Positions 1 through 6,117 of a DNA stretch of 36,539 bases are shown one piece after another. The stretch covers positions 1-36,539 of the forward strand of contig CAZIKB010000064.1 of assembly GCA_964539665.1 (NCBI GenBank), written 5' to 3'. Origin of the DNA: CAZIKB01 sp964539665 (GTDB lineage Bacteria > Zhuqueibacterota > Zhuqueibacteria > Oceanimicrobiales > Oceanimicrobiaceae). The notes under the pieces are model-generated. The model saw nothing but the letters and a program-made list of their open reading frames with translations, made no database searches and had not been told where the DNA came from. Made by a program: the position numbers and the translations under genes. Positions within the stretch are counted from its first letter, which is position 1, and each line of letters starts with the position of its first letter.

Positions 1-52
1 AATGAAAATGGCTGCATGAACTTAACTCGGTGTCCATTTTTTTGTTGCAATT

Positions 53-1091
53 CCACCTCGTTCAAAAGGCACAGAAACAAGAGACGGAGTTGAATTGCCG
101 AGTTATCAGGGGGATATGGTGAATGAAATTGCATTCAATAAATTAGCTCGCACACCTGATCCAAATCGTTTGATTCAAGCCTATAACCAGTCAGCGTCAA
201 TCCTTAATTTGTTAAGGGCTTTTTACCAAAGGTGGATTGGCTGACTTGCACCAGGTGCATCAATGGAATCTCGAATTCGTTGACGGAAGTCTGCTCGGAG
301 AGAAATATCAAAATCTTGCTGACAGTATTGGAGAAGCGCTTGCATTTATGGAAGCATGTGGAGTGGCAATAAAAGATACGCCAAGTATTAGAGAAACAAC
401 ATTGTACACTTCTCATGAAGCATTATTATTGAACTATGAAGAAGCTCTGACACGCCAGGATAAAACAACTGGAGATTGGTATGATTGTTCAGCCCACATG
501 GTATGGGTCGGAGACAGAACCCGTCAATTGGCTCATGCGCACATAGAATTTGTAAGAGGAATTAAGAATCCAATTGGCGTCAAGGCAGGCCCTTCCATTA
601 ATTCGGATGAATTATTACGTTTGTTTGAAATAATAAATCCTGATAATGAACCGGGCCGGCTGACCATTATTGTCCGTATGGGAGCTGAACACATTTCTGA
701 AAAATTGCCGAAATTAATTCAGAGCGTTAAGCGTAAAGGTCGTGAAGTGGTGTGGAGCAGTGACCCGATGCATGGAAATACGGTTTCAACGTTTTATGGT
801 TTTAAAACCCGCTCATTTGATCGGATATTAGCAGAGGCTCGAAACTTTTTTGAAATTCATTATGCAGAGGGATCTTATGCCGGGGGTATTCATTGTGAGA
901 TGACAGGGCAAAACGTAACAGAGTGTATTGGGGGCGTCCAGGCAATTACGGAAAAAGGTTTAGCCGATAAGTATTTCACCCATTGCGATCCGCGCTTGAA
1001 TGCTAATCAGGCATTGGAGTTAACTTTTTTGATTTCTGAATTTCTAAAAAAAGCTCGTGTCAGAGAAAACCATTGTAAAGCAAAATCATGA
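53..1091 (+). pseudogene. Class II DAHP synthase, 5'-truncated and frameshifted
   Basis: The gene encodes the C-terminal two thirds of a class II (plant/AroG-II type) 3-deoxy-7-phosphoheptulonate synthase, the first enzyme of the shikimate pathway. Homology begins near base 53 with a PRSKGTETRDG motif (substrate-binding loop) and runs to ARTPDPNRL. It continues in another frame from about base 225 (TKGGLADLHQVH). Dropping one T from the five-T run at 220-224 restores the frame, so this is a +1 frameshift. The downstream part keeps the metal-ligand motifs DPMHGNT (His), HCEMTGQNVTEC (Glu) and CDPRLNANQ (Asp). The N-terminal roughly 125 residues, which carry the conserved metal-binding Cys, are absent; the sequence before base 50 does not resemble the family and has stops. 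It is very probably non-functional. A sequencing error could explain the frameshift but not the missing 5' end. Confidence 0.85.
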
Positions 1092-1147
1092 GTAGAACAG
1101 GGCATTTTACAGAAGGTAAAACCGATGTAGAATGTCTGATTGTTTAA
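1088..1147 (+). pseudogene. Truncated N-terminus of a possible FAD/NAD-binding protein
   Basis: An ATG overlaps the DAHP synthase stop codon (ATGA), the usual sign of translational coupling. It opens a 19-codon frame, MSRTGHFTEGKTDVECLIV, then stops. The TDVxCLIV pattern is what precedes the GxGxxG loop in many flavin-dependent monooxygenases. The frame ends just where the convergent methyltransferase gene ends, so it looks like the first 19 residues of a gene cut off by a rearrangement near base 1143. The flavoprotein assignment is weak, because the glycine loop itself is missing. Confidence 0.25.
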
Positions 1148-1770
1148 GCTAACTTTAATAAATAAATTCCAAAAGTATCGCCGCTTACTATTCTATATTC
1201 TTCAATTACAAGTCCATTCGAATTAATTAAATTAGGCAAACCACCACTCTGCATAAAATTACGATAATTTTTGTAGTGTTCACCCCCTGCGACAATTTCT
1301 GCTATTGTTATTATTGATCTTGAAATCAAACCTTTTATATTTTTAACTGGACCAGGATGAAAATCTATTAATAAAATACGTCCATCGTTTTTCAAAATGC
1401 GTTTAGCTTCATTTAAAACATTAATTCTAACCTGTGGGGCCATTTCATGTAAAACCGTAAAGCTTGTGATAAGATCAAATGTATTCTCTGAAAAAGTAGT
1501 CTTTGATGCATCACATAATTTGAGATCTGCAACATCACCTAACTTTGTCCTCGCAACTTTGAGCATTGCAGCAGACATATCTATTCCGAAAACATCACAT
1601 TTTTCATTTTGATATAATTTAAGATGCGCACCTGTTCCACAGCCAATATCTAATACATTCATTCCTGCTTTTGCAGGATACATCTTCATGCCAATTTTTC
1701 GTAATCCACTATTGAGTGGTTCAAAAATCCTATCGTACCAATTTGCGATATTTTTGTATTGATCATTCAT
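1144..1770 (-). CDS. Class I SAM-dependent methyltransferase (UbiE/Methyltransf_11 type)
   Basis: The product has 208 residues and a Rossmann-type methyltransferase fold. Motif I is VLDIGCGTG (about residues 39-47). The acidic end of strand 2 is GIDMS, followed by a CDAS motif for adenine contact, then FDLITSFTVLHEM and the LKNDGRILLIDFHPG strand typical of UbiE/COQ5-like enzymes. No substrate can be assigned. The ATG at 1770 has no obvious Shine-Dalgarno sequence. It lies about 25 bp after the inferred crossover point of the attC site at 1791-1923, so the gene may be the next cassette in an array, now without its own attC. Its stop abuts the truncated frame at 1088-1147, which suggests a rearrangement junction at its 3' end. 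Confidence 0.85.
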   Translation of the reverse strand: MNDQYKNIANWYDRIFEPLNSGLRKIGMKMYPAKAGMNVLDIGCGTGAHLKLYQNEKCDVFGIDMSAAMLKVARTKLGDVADLKLCDASKTTFSENTFDLITSFTVLHEMAPQVRINVLNEAKRILKNDGRILLIDFHPGPVKNIKGLISRSIITIAEIVAGGEHYKNYRNFMQSGGLPNLINSNGLVIEEYRIVSGDTFGIYLLKLA

Positions 1771-1790
1771 AATATAATTGCTGCTGGTAT

Positions 1791-1923
1791 TCTAACGGCT
1801 GAAATTCACCTGAAAAAAAAACAGCGGCGATGAATTACACAATGCCAATACTTTCCCGCGGTTTAATAAAATAGCAAAGAACCGAAACGCGTTTTTTTTC
1901 AGGTGCAATGACTGGTTATGTGC
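1791..1923 (-). other. Integron attC recombination site
   Basis: This is an imperfect palindrome of about 130 bp lying 24 nt after the hydrolase stop codon. Read on the minus strand, the outer 5' box is GCACATAAC (1923-1915) and the 3' box is GTTAGAA (1796-1790), matching the RYYYAAC / GTTRRRY boxes of attC sites. The inner arms are CATTGCACCTG and CAGGTGAATTTCAGCCG; CACCTG plus eight A (1807-1820) pairs exactly with its complement at 1892-1905. The arms carry the unequal, bulged spacing typical of attC. The 5' box is exactly complementary to the cassette start GTTATGTGC (3104-3096), as expected if the cassette was once a circle. Confidence 0.72.
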
Positions 1924-3103
1924 ATGCTGATTTCTTAAACACCTTTCACGTTTGCCATCCGTAAGCATGCCCGATTAACTCGAAAGTTTTCCATATTAAT
2001 TGTTCACCAGAGTCACTATTTGTCATTATAACAACGCCTTCGGGAATCCCTACGGAAAGCACCATGAAGCACCGATAACCTACATTTCCACCGCTATGTT
2101 GAAATCTAAAAACGCCAACACTTGGCAAAGATAAACCAAGCCCGAAATCATCAATTTGTCTAGTAAGCATTTCGCTTACCAAATACTTAGGCAACAGCTT
2201 GTCTGATAAACCCTGATAAGACCGCCAAAGTTCGATCATGAAGCATGCAAGGTCTTTTGGTGTTGTCCAAAGTCCTCCTGCTGCTTGCTCCGGTAATGTA
2301 TGCCATTGTCCTTTAATTGGAGTTTTATTGTTGAGATGGCCTACGGCAGCATTTTTCCAATAACTTCGCGGCAAAGGCTGTTCAAATGTACTGGAAAACA
2401 TACCTGCGGGTTGTAATACAAACTCATGAGCAAGTTCTGCAAATGGACGCTTCGCAATATCAGTCAATAGTAATTGCAATACAATATAACCCCCACCAGA
2501 ATAACGGAATTCCGTACCGGGCTCAATATTAGGTAGAACTGGTTGTGCCTTTTCAGACCACTCACCGTCAAGAATTTGTACAAGCGTTGGAAGTTCAGCA
2601 TCAGCATGAAATTCCGGAACCCCATGCATAGGCAGACCAGAAGAATGGCTTAATAAACGTCGAAGAGTGACAGATTGATTTTTTGTAAATTCATTATCGG
2701 GGATATTCCATGACTGTAACTTGTGATTTACGTTCTCATCCAGATTAAGCGCACCTTTAGTAACCATTCGCAATGCAGCAACAGCGGAAACAGGTTTTGA
2801 AATAGAAGCTGCCTGAAATATAGTAGTACTGTCTACACATTCAGGTTTTCCATATTCACGAACACCGTATCCTTTTACCCAATCAATTTGTCCGTTGTGG
2901 ATAACAGCAATACTTGCTCCAGGAACATGATAGAGATTCATTAATGTATCCATTACGTCATCGGGAATGGGATAACCGGCAGTTACCTGCATTTCTGGTG
3001 ATGCTTCATTATTACACGAACAATGAAAAACTGCAATGAGAGTCATTGCTATGAAATAAATATAAATTATGTTAGTAGTTTTCATATTACCAATTGCACA
3101 TAA
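1796..3103 (-). mobile_element. Integron gene cassette carrying a serine hydrolase gene
   Basis: On the minus strand the unit begins at the crossover G/TTATGTGC (3104/3103) and ends at G/TTAGAA (1796/1795). That gives about 1.3 kb holding one gene in the same orientation as its attC. The 9-bp box at the 5' end and the 5' box of the attC are perfect inverted repeats (3096-3104 and 1915-1923). No integron integrase, attI or resistance cassette occurs in the window, so this would be an isolated or integrase-less cassette. An older, weaker attC-like arm pair (AACATTGT at 3102-3109 and its complement at 3183-3190) may be the end of a preceding cassette. Confidence 0.65.
1946..3085 (-). CDS. Beta-lactamase/esterase-family serine hydrolase, lipoprotein
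   Basis: This is a class C beta-lactamase-like (PF00144) protein of about 379 residues. The chosen ATG at 3085 gives MKTTNIIYIYF followed by a hydrophobic stretch and a Cys-containing end (VFHCSC), which suits a lipoprotein signal peptide; the alternative ATG at 3130 would add 15 unlikely residues. Motifs in order: SISK (nucleophile Ser and Lys, SxxK), RYSGGGY in place of the YxN motif, and QHSGG in place of KTG. The YSG and HSG variants are more usual in esterases and D-aminopeptidase-like members than in true beta-lactamases, so peptidase or esterase activity in the envelope is likelier than antibiotic resistance. The gene fills the integron cassette described here. Confidence 0.85.
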   Translation of the reverse strand: MKTTNIIYIYFIAMTLIAVFHCSCNNEASPEMQVTAGYPIPDDVMDTLMNLYHVPGASIAVIHNGQIDWVKGYGVREYGKPECVDSTTIFQAASISKPVSAVAALRMVTKGALNLDENVNHKLQSWNIPDNEFTKNQSVTLRRLLSHSSGLPMHGVPEFHADAELPTLVQILDGEWSEKAQPVLPNIEPGTEFRYSGGGYIVLQLLLTDIAKRPFAELAHEFVLQPAGMFSSTFEQPLPRSYWKNAAVGHLNNKTPIKGQWHTLPEQAAGGLWTTPKDLACFMIELWRSYQGLSDKLLPKYLVSEMLTRQIDDFGLGLSLPSVGVFRFQHSGGNVGYRCFMVLSVGIPEGVVIMTNSDSGEQLIWKTFELIGHAYGWQT

Positions 3104-3138
3104 CATTGTATTGAGCGGTTTACAGACCATTTACAATA

Positions 3139-3249
3139 TTTCTATATTTAGAAATTTATTTCTATTTGTAGAAATGTGTTTGACAATGTTTCTATATATA
3201 GAAACTTTCTGTAATGGAGCATGAATATTCATGTGTCTATATATAGAAA
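3139..3249. promoter_or_regulatory. Four tandem TTTCTA-N4-TAGAAA palindromes
   Basis: Sixteen-base palindromes lie at 3139-3154 (TTTCTATATTTAGAAA), 3159-3174 (TTTCTATTTGTAGAAA), 3189-3204 (TTTCTATATATAGAAA) and 3234-3249 (TGTCTATATATAGAAA). Starts are spaced 20, 30 and 45 bp. They sit 54-164 bp upstream of the hydrolase start. Repetition of one palindrome with constant half-sites looks like operators for a dimeric repressor, but no regulator gene is adjacent. The block also overlaps the possible 5' attC remnant, so it may instead belong to cassette structure. Confidence 0.5.
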
Positions 3250-3486
3250 GTTTCGACTCCAAATAGGCTAAAACAATTTCCAATCATCTTAGATCACAAT
3301 TTAATGGCTTATTAACACTTCTAATGTTATCCCCTGTATAAATATGAAGATCGGAGTCAGTTAGGTCTGTGTAAATTCAAAAAGAAAAGTACCTGGAACA
3401 AGATAACATCGAATCCGTTGATGTTGAATACTTTCAGGCGTTGTTAAAGATCAGTAACAAAATTCAGGTTGTCAAGATAAAAGTTA
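3250..3486. other. Gene-poor stretch with a possible coding relic
   Basis: No intact gene is visible. On the plus strand an open frame from about 3375 to 3491 reads as a plausible protein C-terminus (it includes SVDVEYFQALLKISNK) but has a stop immediately upstream and no start, so it may be the tail of a lost gene. A hairpin occurs at 3405-3425 (AACATC/GATGTT). The inverted repeat AATTCAGGTT (3461-3470) / AACCTGAATT (3490-3499) overlaps the SEC-C tail. Confidence 0.3.
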
Positions 3487-3487
3487 T

Positions 3488-3523
3488 TTAACCTGAATTA
3501 TTAATCGTGCAACACTTTTTATA
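3488..3523 (-). pseudogene. C-terminal tail of a SEC-C zinc-motif protein (copy 1)
   Basis: The minus strand encodes YKKCCTINNSG followed by a stop. This matches the end of the SEC-C motif (consensus DPCPCGSGKKYKKCC). It is 33/37 identical in DNA to 4111-4147, where a longer SEC-C remnant is preserved. Nothing of the protein remains upstream of the Tyr codon, so this is a gene fragment. Confidence 0.5.
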
Positions 3524-3631
3524 AAGATTGCTAATATTTTTATACCTGTTTCTATTTGTTAATCGGGTGAATAAATTGTTAGCTGTTAATAATTTGAAAA
3601 TACATAGTGTACACCACAATTCATGGTGATT

Positions 3632-3910
3632 TTAAGCAGATTTCTTTTGAAGTCTCTTGGGGCGTGTTGCAGGAATCCCATACAACATTCCTTCAGCACT
3701 GATATCTTCATCAATATCAGGCCAATGAACTCCTATTCCATCACCCATAATCTTGAAGTTGCTGCGTTGTTGTTGGGTTGCCTCTGATAACCGCCAAGAC
3801 CAAGCCAATGGTACGCTAATAGTGCGTCCATCTTCAAGATGGGCGGTAATTGTCTCCTTGTTGACCTCGATATTTAGAATACGGGGTTCAATGCTAACCA
3901 CAGTGCTCAT
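3632..3910 (-). CDS. DUF2442 domain protein
   Basis: A small protein of 92 residues. The pattern EDGRTISVPLAW, then RLSEATQQQR, and GIGVHWPDIDEDISAEGML is the signature of DUF2442. This family of small proteins of unknown biochemical role is often encoded beside a DUF4160 partner in a toxin-antitoxin-like pair; no DUF4160 gene is seen here on either side. The ATG at 3910 is preceded by GAGG about 7 nt upstream. The gene stands alone between two SEC-C tail fragments (3488-3523 and 4112-4186), so it probably came in as part of a mobile or recombined segment. Confidence 0.8.
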   Translation of the reverse strand: MSTVVSIEPRILNIEVNKETITAHLEDGRTISVPLAWSWRLSEATQQQRSNFKIMGDGIGVHWPDIDEDISAEGMLYGIPATRPKRLQKKSA

Positions 3911-4111
3911 ACCATGCCTCTATTATTATGTCTATATTAGATCGAATTATTTTACGGATTTTGTTTAGCTCCTTATTCAAGATGCTACGGATTGATGATG
4001 AAGTAACTTCGTTTATCCAGTATCATTTGATACAGTTAGGCAGAATTCTTTGCTTTAACAAAGTGTGCACTTTTGTGCATGAGTTTATTTGTAATACTAC
4101 AATCATATATT
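3911..4111. other. Intergenic stretch upstream of the DUF2442 gene
   Basis: AT-rich sequence in which I see no convincing gene. Short open frames here have no recognisable product. It presumably holds the DUF2442 promoter, but I cannot pick a clear -35/-10 pair. Confidence 0.3.
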
Positions 4112-4186
4112 TTAACCTGAGTTATTAAACATGCAACTCTTTTTATATTTATTACCGCTACCACTTGGGCAAGGATCGCTTCGACC
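4112..4186 (-). pseudogene. SEC-C zinc-motif C-terminal fragment fused to the tRNA-Gly 3' side (copy 2)
   Basis: The minus strand reads GRSDPCPSGSGNKYKKSC, then MFNNSG and a stop: a SEC-C motif (consensus GRNDPCPCGSGKKYKKCC) in which two of the zinc-binding Cys are Ser. SEC-C motifs bind zinc and occur at the C-terminus of SecA and of many small accessory proteins. The fragment begins about 11 bp after the 3' end of tRNA-Gly copy 1 with no room for the rest of a gene. It therefore marks a recombination junction at the tRNA 3' end. Confidence 0.6.
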
Positions 4187-4197
4187 TAAATAAAAAG

Positions 4198-4270
4198 AGC
4201 GAATGACGGGGTTCGAACCCGCGACCCTCAGCTTGGGAAGCTGATGCTCTACCAACTGAGCTACATTCGC
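4198..4270 (-). tRNA. tRNA-Gly(CCC), copy 1
   Basis: On the minus strand a complete cloverleaf can be drawn: acceptor GCGAATG/CATTCGC, D arm AGCTCAGTTGGTAGAGC, anticodon stem TCAGC/GCTGA with loop TTCCCAA (anticodon CCC), T arm GCGGG-TTCGAAC-CCCGT, and discriminator U. CCA is not encoded. It differs from copy 2 (8210-8282) at one T-loop base. It lies just downstream of a miaA 3' fragment, mirroring the arrangement of copy 2 and the complete miaA. Confidence 0.95.
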
Positions 4271-4326
4271 CTTTTAATCACACTCTCACTATCGTTAAAA
4301 TAATAAAAAAAAATATTCAATAAAAG

Positions 4327-4439
4327 TCAAGCTAATATTTTCTGCTTGCTGAATAATTGGTAAATATGCTCACCAATGTCTGCATCATTGCCAAATTTGT
4401 CTATATCAAGCCAATTTATTCTGACATCCTTTCTGAACC
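4327..4439 (-). pseudogene. miaA 3' fragment
   Basis: The minus strand encodes a MiaA C-terminus in frame through its stop (INWLDIDKFGNDADIGEHIY, then QLFSKQKILA). It closely matches the complete MiaA at 8341-9279 (INWLDIDEFSNDADIGEHIY...). About five residues differ within roughly 37. The rest of the gene is missing, so it is a recombination scar rather than a working dimethylallyltransferase. Confidence 0.85.
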
Positions 4440-4504
4440 TGATGGAAATGCCTTCCAATTTTTACCTGAAAACTCAGTTTTTAAAGCGTATCATTTAAGA
4501 TGCC

Positions 4505-4530
4505 CCTCTGGCAAGTACAGAGGATTTTTT
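4505..4530 (+). terminator. Intrinsic terminator-like hairpin
   Basis: CCTCTG (4505-4510) pairs with CAGAGG (4518-4523) across a 7-nt loop and is followed by ATTTTTTATT on the plus strand. It lies just inside the left edge of the island, where no plus-strand gene precedes it, so it may terminate a transcript that was cut off when the island junction formed. Confidence 0.5.
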
Positions 4531-4622
4531 ATTGGATGAGAAATCTTTTGCTAAGAAGAAAACTGTTGCTTTTCTGTGTTTTTTTTTCTTATTATATAGT
4601 GCTAAATTTTTAAATTACAAAT

Positions 4623-4642
4623 ATTAATTCTGAAGAATTAAT
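4623..4642. repeat. Short perfect hairpin
   Basis: ATTAATTC-TGAA-GAATTAAT forms an 8-bp stem with a 4-nt loop about 17 bp before a small ORF at 4659. It could be an operator or just AT-rich chance. Otherwise 4440-4658 holds only the terminator-like hairpin and AT-rich sequence. Confidence 0.3.
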
Positions 4643-4658
4643 CAGTATTTGTTGAACG

Positions 4659-4793
4659 ATGCGAATATTAAATTTTTTAAAAAGGCGGTTGTCCAGATTT
4701 CGCTGGTTTCGGCGACTGACTTCATTGTTGTTTGGATGGAATTGGAGAAAGTCGATGTTTCATCCAGAAGATGATGACATAAGAAAATTTTGA
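4659..4793 (+). CDS. Small Arg-rich hypothetical protein (44 aa)
   Basis: The ATG-initiated frame encodes MRILNFLKRRLSRFRWFRRL, then a tail containing GWNWRKSMFHPEDDD. The N-terminal half is strongly basic and amphipathic and the C-terminal half acidic. There is no clear ribosome-binding site and I do not recognise a family. It ends 20 bp before the next small frame. It could be a real small protein or the end of a lost gene. Confidence 0.3.
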   Translation: MRILNFLKRRLSRFRWFRRLTSLLFGWNWRKSMFHPEDDDIRKF

Positions 4794-4813
4794 TATCTAT
4801 AGGTATTTAAAAA

Positions 4814-5023
4814 ATGGAAACAATCGAAATCTATATGAATAAAATTAACGACGAAGAGTGGATGGGATTAAAAGAAAAACTCATTTCTTTCATTATTGGT
4901 ACAAAAATAAATAAGTCTGCAAGAGTACTTGTTGTACCGGTTAATAAAGTTGGATTAGTATTGCAGACAATCACTAATGTGATAAAAATCTCAGGTATCG
5001 AGCTCCAAATATGTGATAAATAA
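4814..5023 (+). CDS. Small hypothetical protein (69 aa)
   Basis: A 69-residue frame with a protein-like composition: an N-terminal acidic part (METIEIYMNKINDEEW), a central hydrophobic helix (LISFIIG) and a Val/Ile-rich C-terminal part (LVVPVNKVGLVLQTI). Purine-rich AGGT lies about 9 nt before the ATG. No family is recognised. Its neighbours on the right are decayed genes, so it may itself be a remnant. Confidence 0.4.
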   Translation: METIEIYMNKINDEEWMGLKEKLISFIIGTKINKSARVLVVPVNKVGLVLQTITNVIKISGIELQICDK

Positions 5024-5130
5024 TTAATTTGGTTCTTCTCTTTTCATGAAGAGTGTTGTTGGTCATTAAAAACAAAAAGAGCACATCGCTCAAATTGTTA
5101 CGGATTGTTCAATATAAATGGAGACCTGTT

Positions 5131-5470
5131 GTGAAAATTTACTAGGTTGAGCGTAAGAGAGTCCAGGTTTTGGCAAAGGTCAACGGGAAGCCCCTCCGTT
5201 ATATTGAGTCCCTTTTGCCCTACTGGTTTTTATATCGGCTATGGAGGCAACAGCCCGTCAGATCTTGCAATTTCAATTCTTGCTGACTACTTCGGCGAGA
5301 ATCCTACCAAGGAGCAACTTTTCTTTGGCTGTTGTCGGTGCTGGATGCTCCACCAAGACTTTAAACAAGACTTTCTTGTTGTGCAGCACAGCGATTCATT
5401 TACAATCACAGAAGAAGAAATAATGCAGTGGCTTGCACTGAGAGCAAATGACAATAGTGAGTCTAAATAA
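5131..5470 (+). pseudogene. DUF6166 family gene, broken by a stop codon and a frameshift
   Basis: The C-terminal part from about 5220 carries the DUF6166 pattern CPTGFYIGYGG, then SDLAISILADYFGE, LHQDFKQDF and ITEEEIMQWL. The N-terminal part lies in another frame: a GTG at 5131, preceded by GGAG at a 7-nt spacing, reads MKIY, a TAG stop (5143-5145), then VERKRVQVLAKVNGKPLRYI, as expected for the family N-terminus. Removing one T from the TTTT run near 5213-5216 joins the two frames into RYIESLCPTGFYIGYGG. Two independent lesions make this a true pseudogene rather than a base-calling slip. The function of the family is unknown. Confidence 0.7.
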
Positions 5471-5513
5471 TAAAAAGGTAATTTAGAAGTTGAAGTCTAT
5501 TAAGGAGCATACC

Positions 5514-5695
5514 ATAACTGACAAAACTTTAACCTGTCAGGACTGTAAAAAGAATTAGCTCAGAAGTATCAAGTACGCAGTGTTCCATGTATTATAATAT
5601 TTGATGAAGAAAAGCTCATTGCCCGGCATTCTGGAATGTTAGACCAAAAGGAATTTCTAAAAGAGGATGGATTATTCAATTTACAAAACTGTTAA
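5514..5695 (+). pseudogene. Zinc-ribbon and thioredoxin gene relics fused by a deletion
   Basis: After a good AAGGAG (5502-5507) the sequence reads ATA ACT GAC..., that is (M)TDKTLTCQDCKK. This is the start of a small CxxC zinc-ribbon protein with its ATG changed to ATA and only 12 codons left. In the next frame from 5552 it continues as ELAQKYQVRSVPCIIIFDEE and ARHSGMLDQKEFL to TAA at 5693. That is the C-terminal half of a thioredoxin, with the cis-Pro motif SVP but without the CxxC active site. Two formerly separate genes are joined by a deletion; neither is functional. Confidence 0.55.
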
Positions 5696-5760
5696 TTGGA
5701 CAAAACGATTAAATAATTAATTTTAGAATCAAAAAGAAAGTAAACCTTGAAAATGTTAAT

Positions 5761-6084
5761 ATGTCTTATATGGATTTTTCGGGTGCAGATTTAACAAATG
5801 TTAAACTCGCAAATTCTAATTGTGTCGGAACTAATTTTTCAAACTGTATCTTAATTCACTCTAATTTATATTGTGCGCAGCTTAAAAATGCCAACTTTGA
5901 AAATGCTATTTTGATATATGCAAATTTATCGGGAGCAGACCTTGAGTCTGCAAACCTACATGGTGCTAATTTATCATACACCAATTTTCTCAATGCCAAT
6001 CTTAGATTTACTGATTTTGAAGCAGCAAATCATGATTGCTCTAATTTTGACAACGCCGACATGGAGGGCGCAAATTTTAATTAG
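5761..6084 (+). CDS. Pentapeptide-repeat protein
   Basis: A 107-residue protein built almost wholly of A(D/N)LxX pentapeptides: for example FSGADLTNVKLANSNC, NANFENAILIYANLSGADLE, SANLHGANLS, NANLRFTDFE, NADMEGANFN. Such repeats form a right-handed quadrilateral beta-helix; some members (Qnr, MfpA) mimic DNA and protect gyrase, but most have no known role. The frame is open upstream to 5713 and the residues VNLENVN before the ATG also fit the repeat, so the true start may be a non-ATG codon further upstream. No good ribosome-binding site precedes the ATG. It may be the remaining piece of a longer protein. Confidence 0.7.
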   Translation: MSYMDFSGADLTNVKLANSNCVGTNFSNCILIHSNLYCAQLKNANFENAILIYANLSGADLESANLHGANLSYTNFLNANLRFTDFEAANHDCSNFDNADMEGANFN

Positions 6085-6117
6085 TATAATTTCTAACGTA
6101 AAGAAGGGAGGAAATAT

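Larger units (their letters stand above)
4196..4439. repeat. Left direct repeat: tRNA-Gly plus miaA 3' end
   Basis: The segment repeats 8208-8453. The tRNA part is nearly identical (one difference in 73). The short spacer is diverged. The last 113 bp of miaA (4327-4439 against 8341-8453) differ at about 12 positions. Similarity stops abruptly after GAACC. The two repeats bracket the 4440-8207 island. Confidence 0.85.

Noticed and set aside
220..224. Homopolymer sequencing error as the sole cause of the broken DAHP synthase and DUF6166 genes
   Set aside because: Both frameshifts are in T runs, so errors are possible, but the DAHP synthase also lacks its 5' end and the DUF6166 gene has a separate stop codon, while many long core genes with T and A runs are intact.
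3180..3185. TTGACA box on the plus strand within the palindrome array
   Set aside because: No suitably spaced -10 and no plus-strand gene downstream.
3110..3190. A complete second attC for the preceding cassette
   Set aside because: One arm pair (AACATTGT and its complement) is present at a plausible distance, but the inner arms do not pair convincingly and the region is filled by other palindromes; kept only as a possibility.
3139..3249. CRISPR array or origin iterons
   Set aside because: Repeats are palindromic 16-mers with unequal short spacing, no cas or replication initiator gene is present, and there is no repeat/spacer structure.
4357..4539. 60-residue plus-strand open frame over the miaA fragment
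   Set aside because: It is the antisense of the duplicated miaA 3' end; a matching antisense frame occurs over the real miaA.
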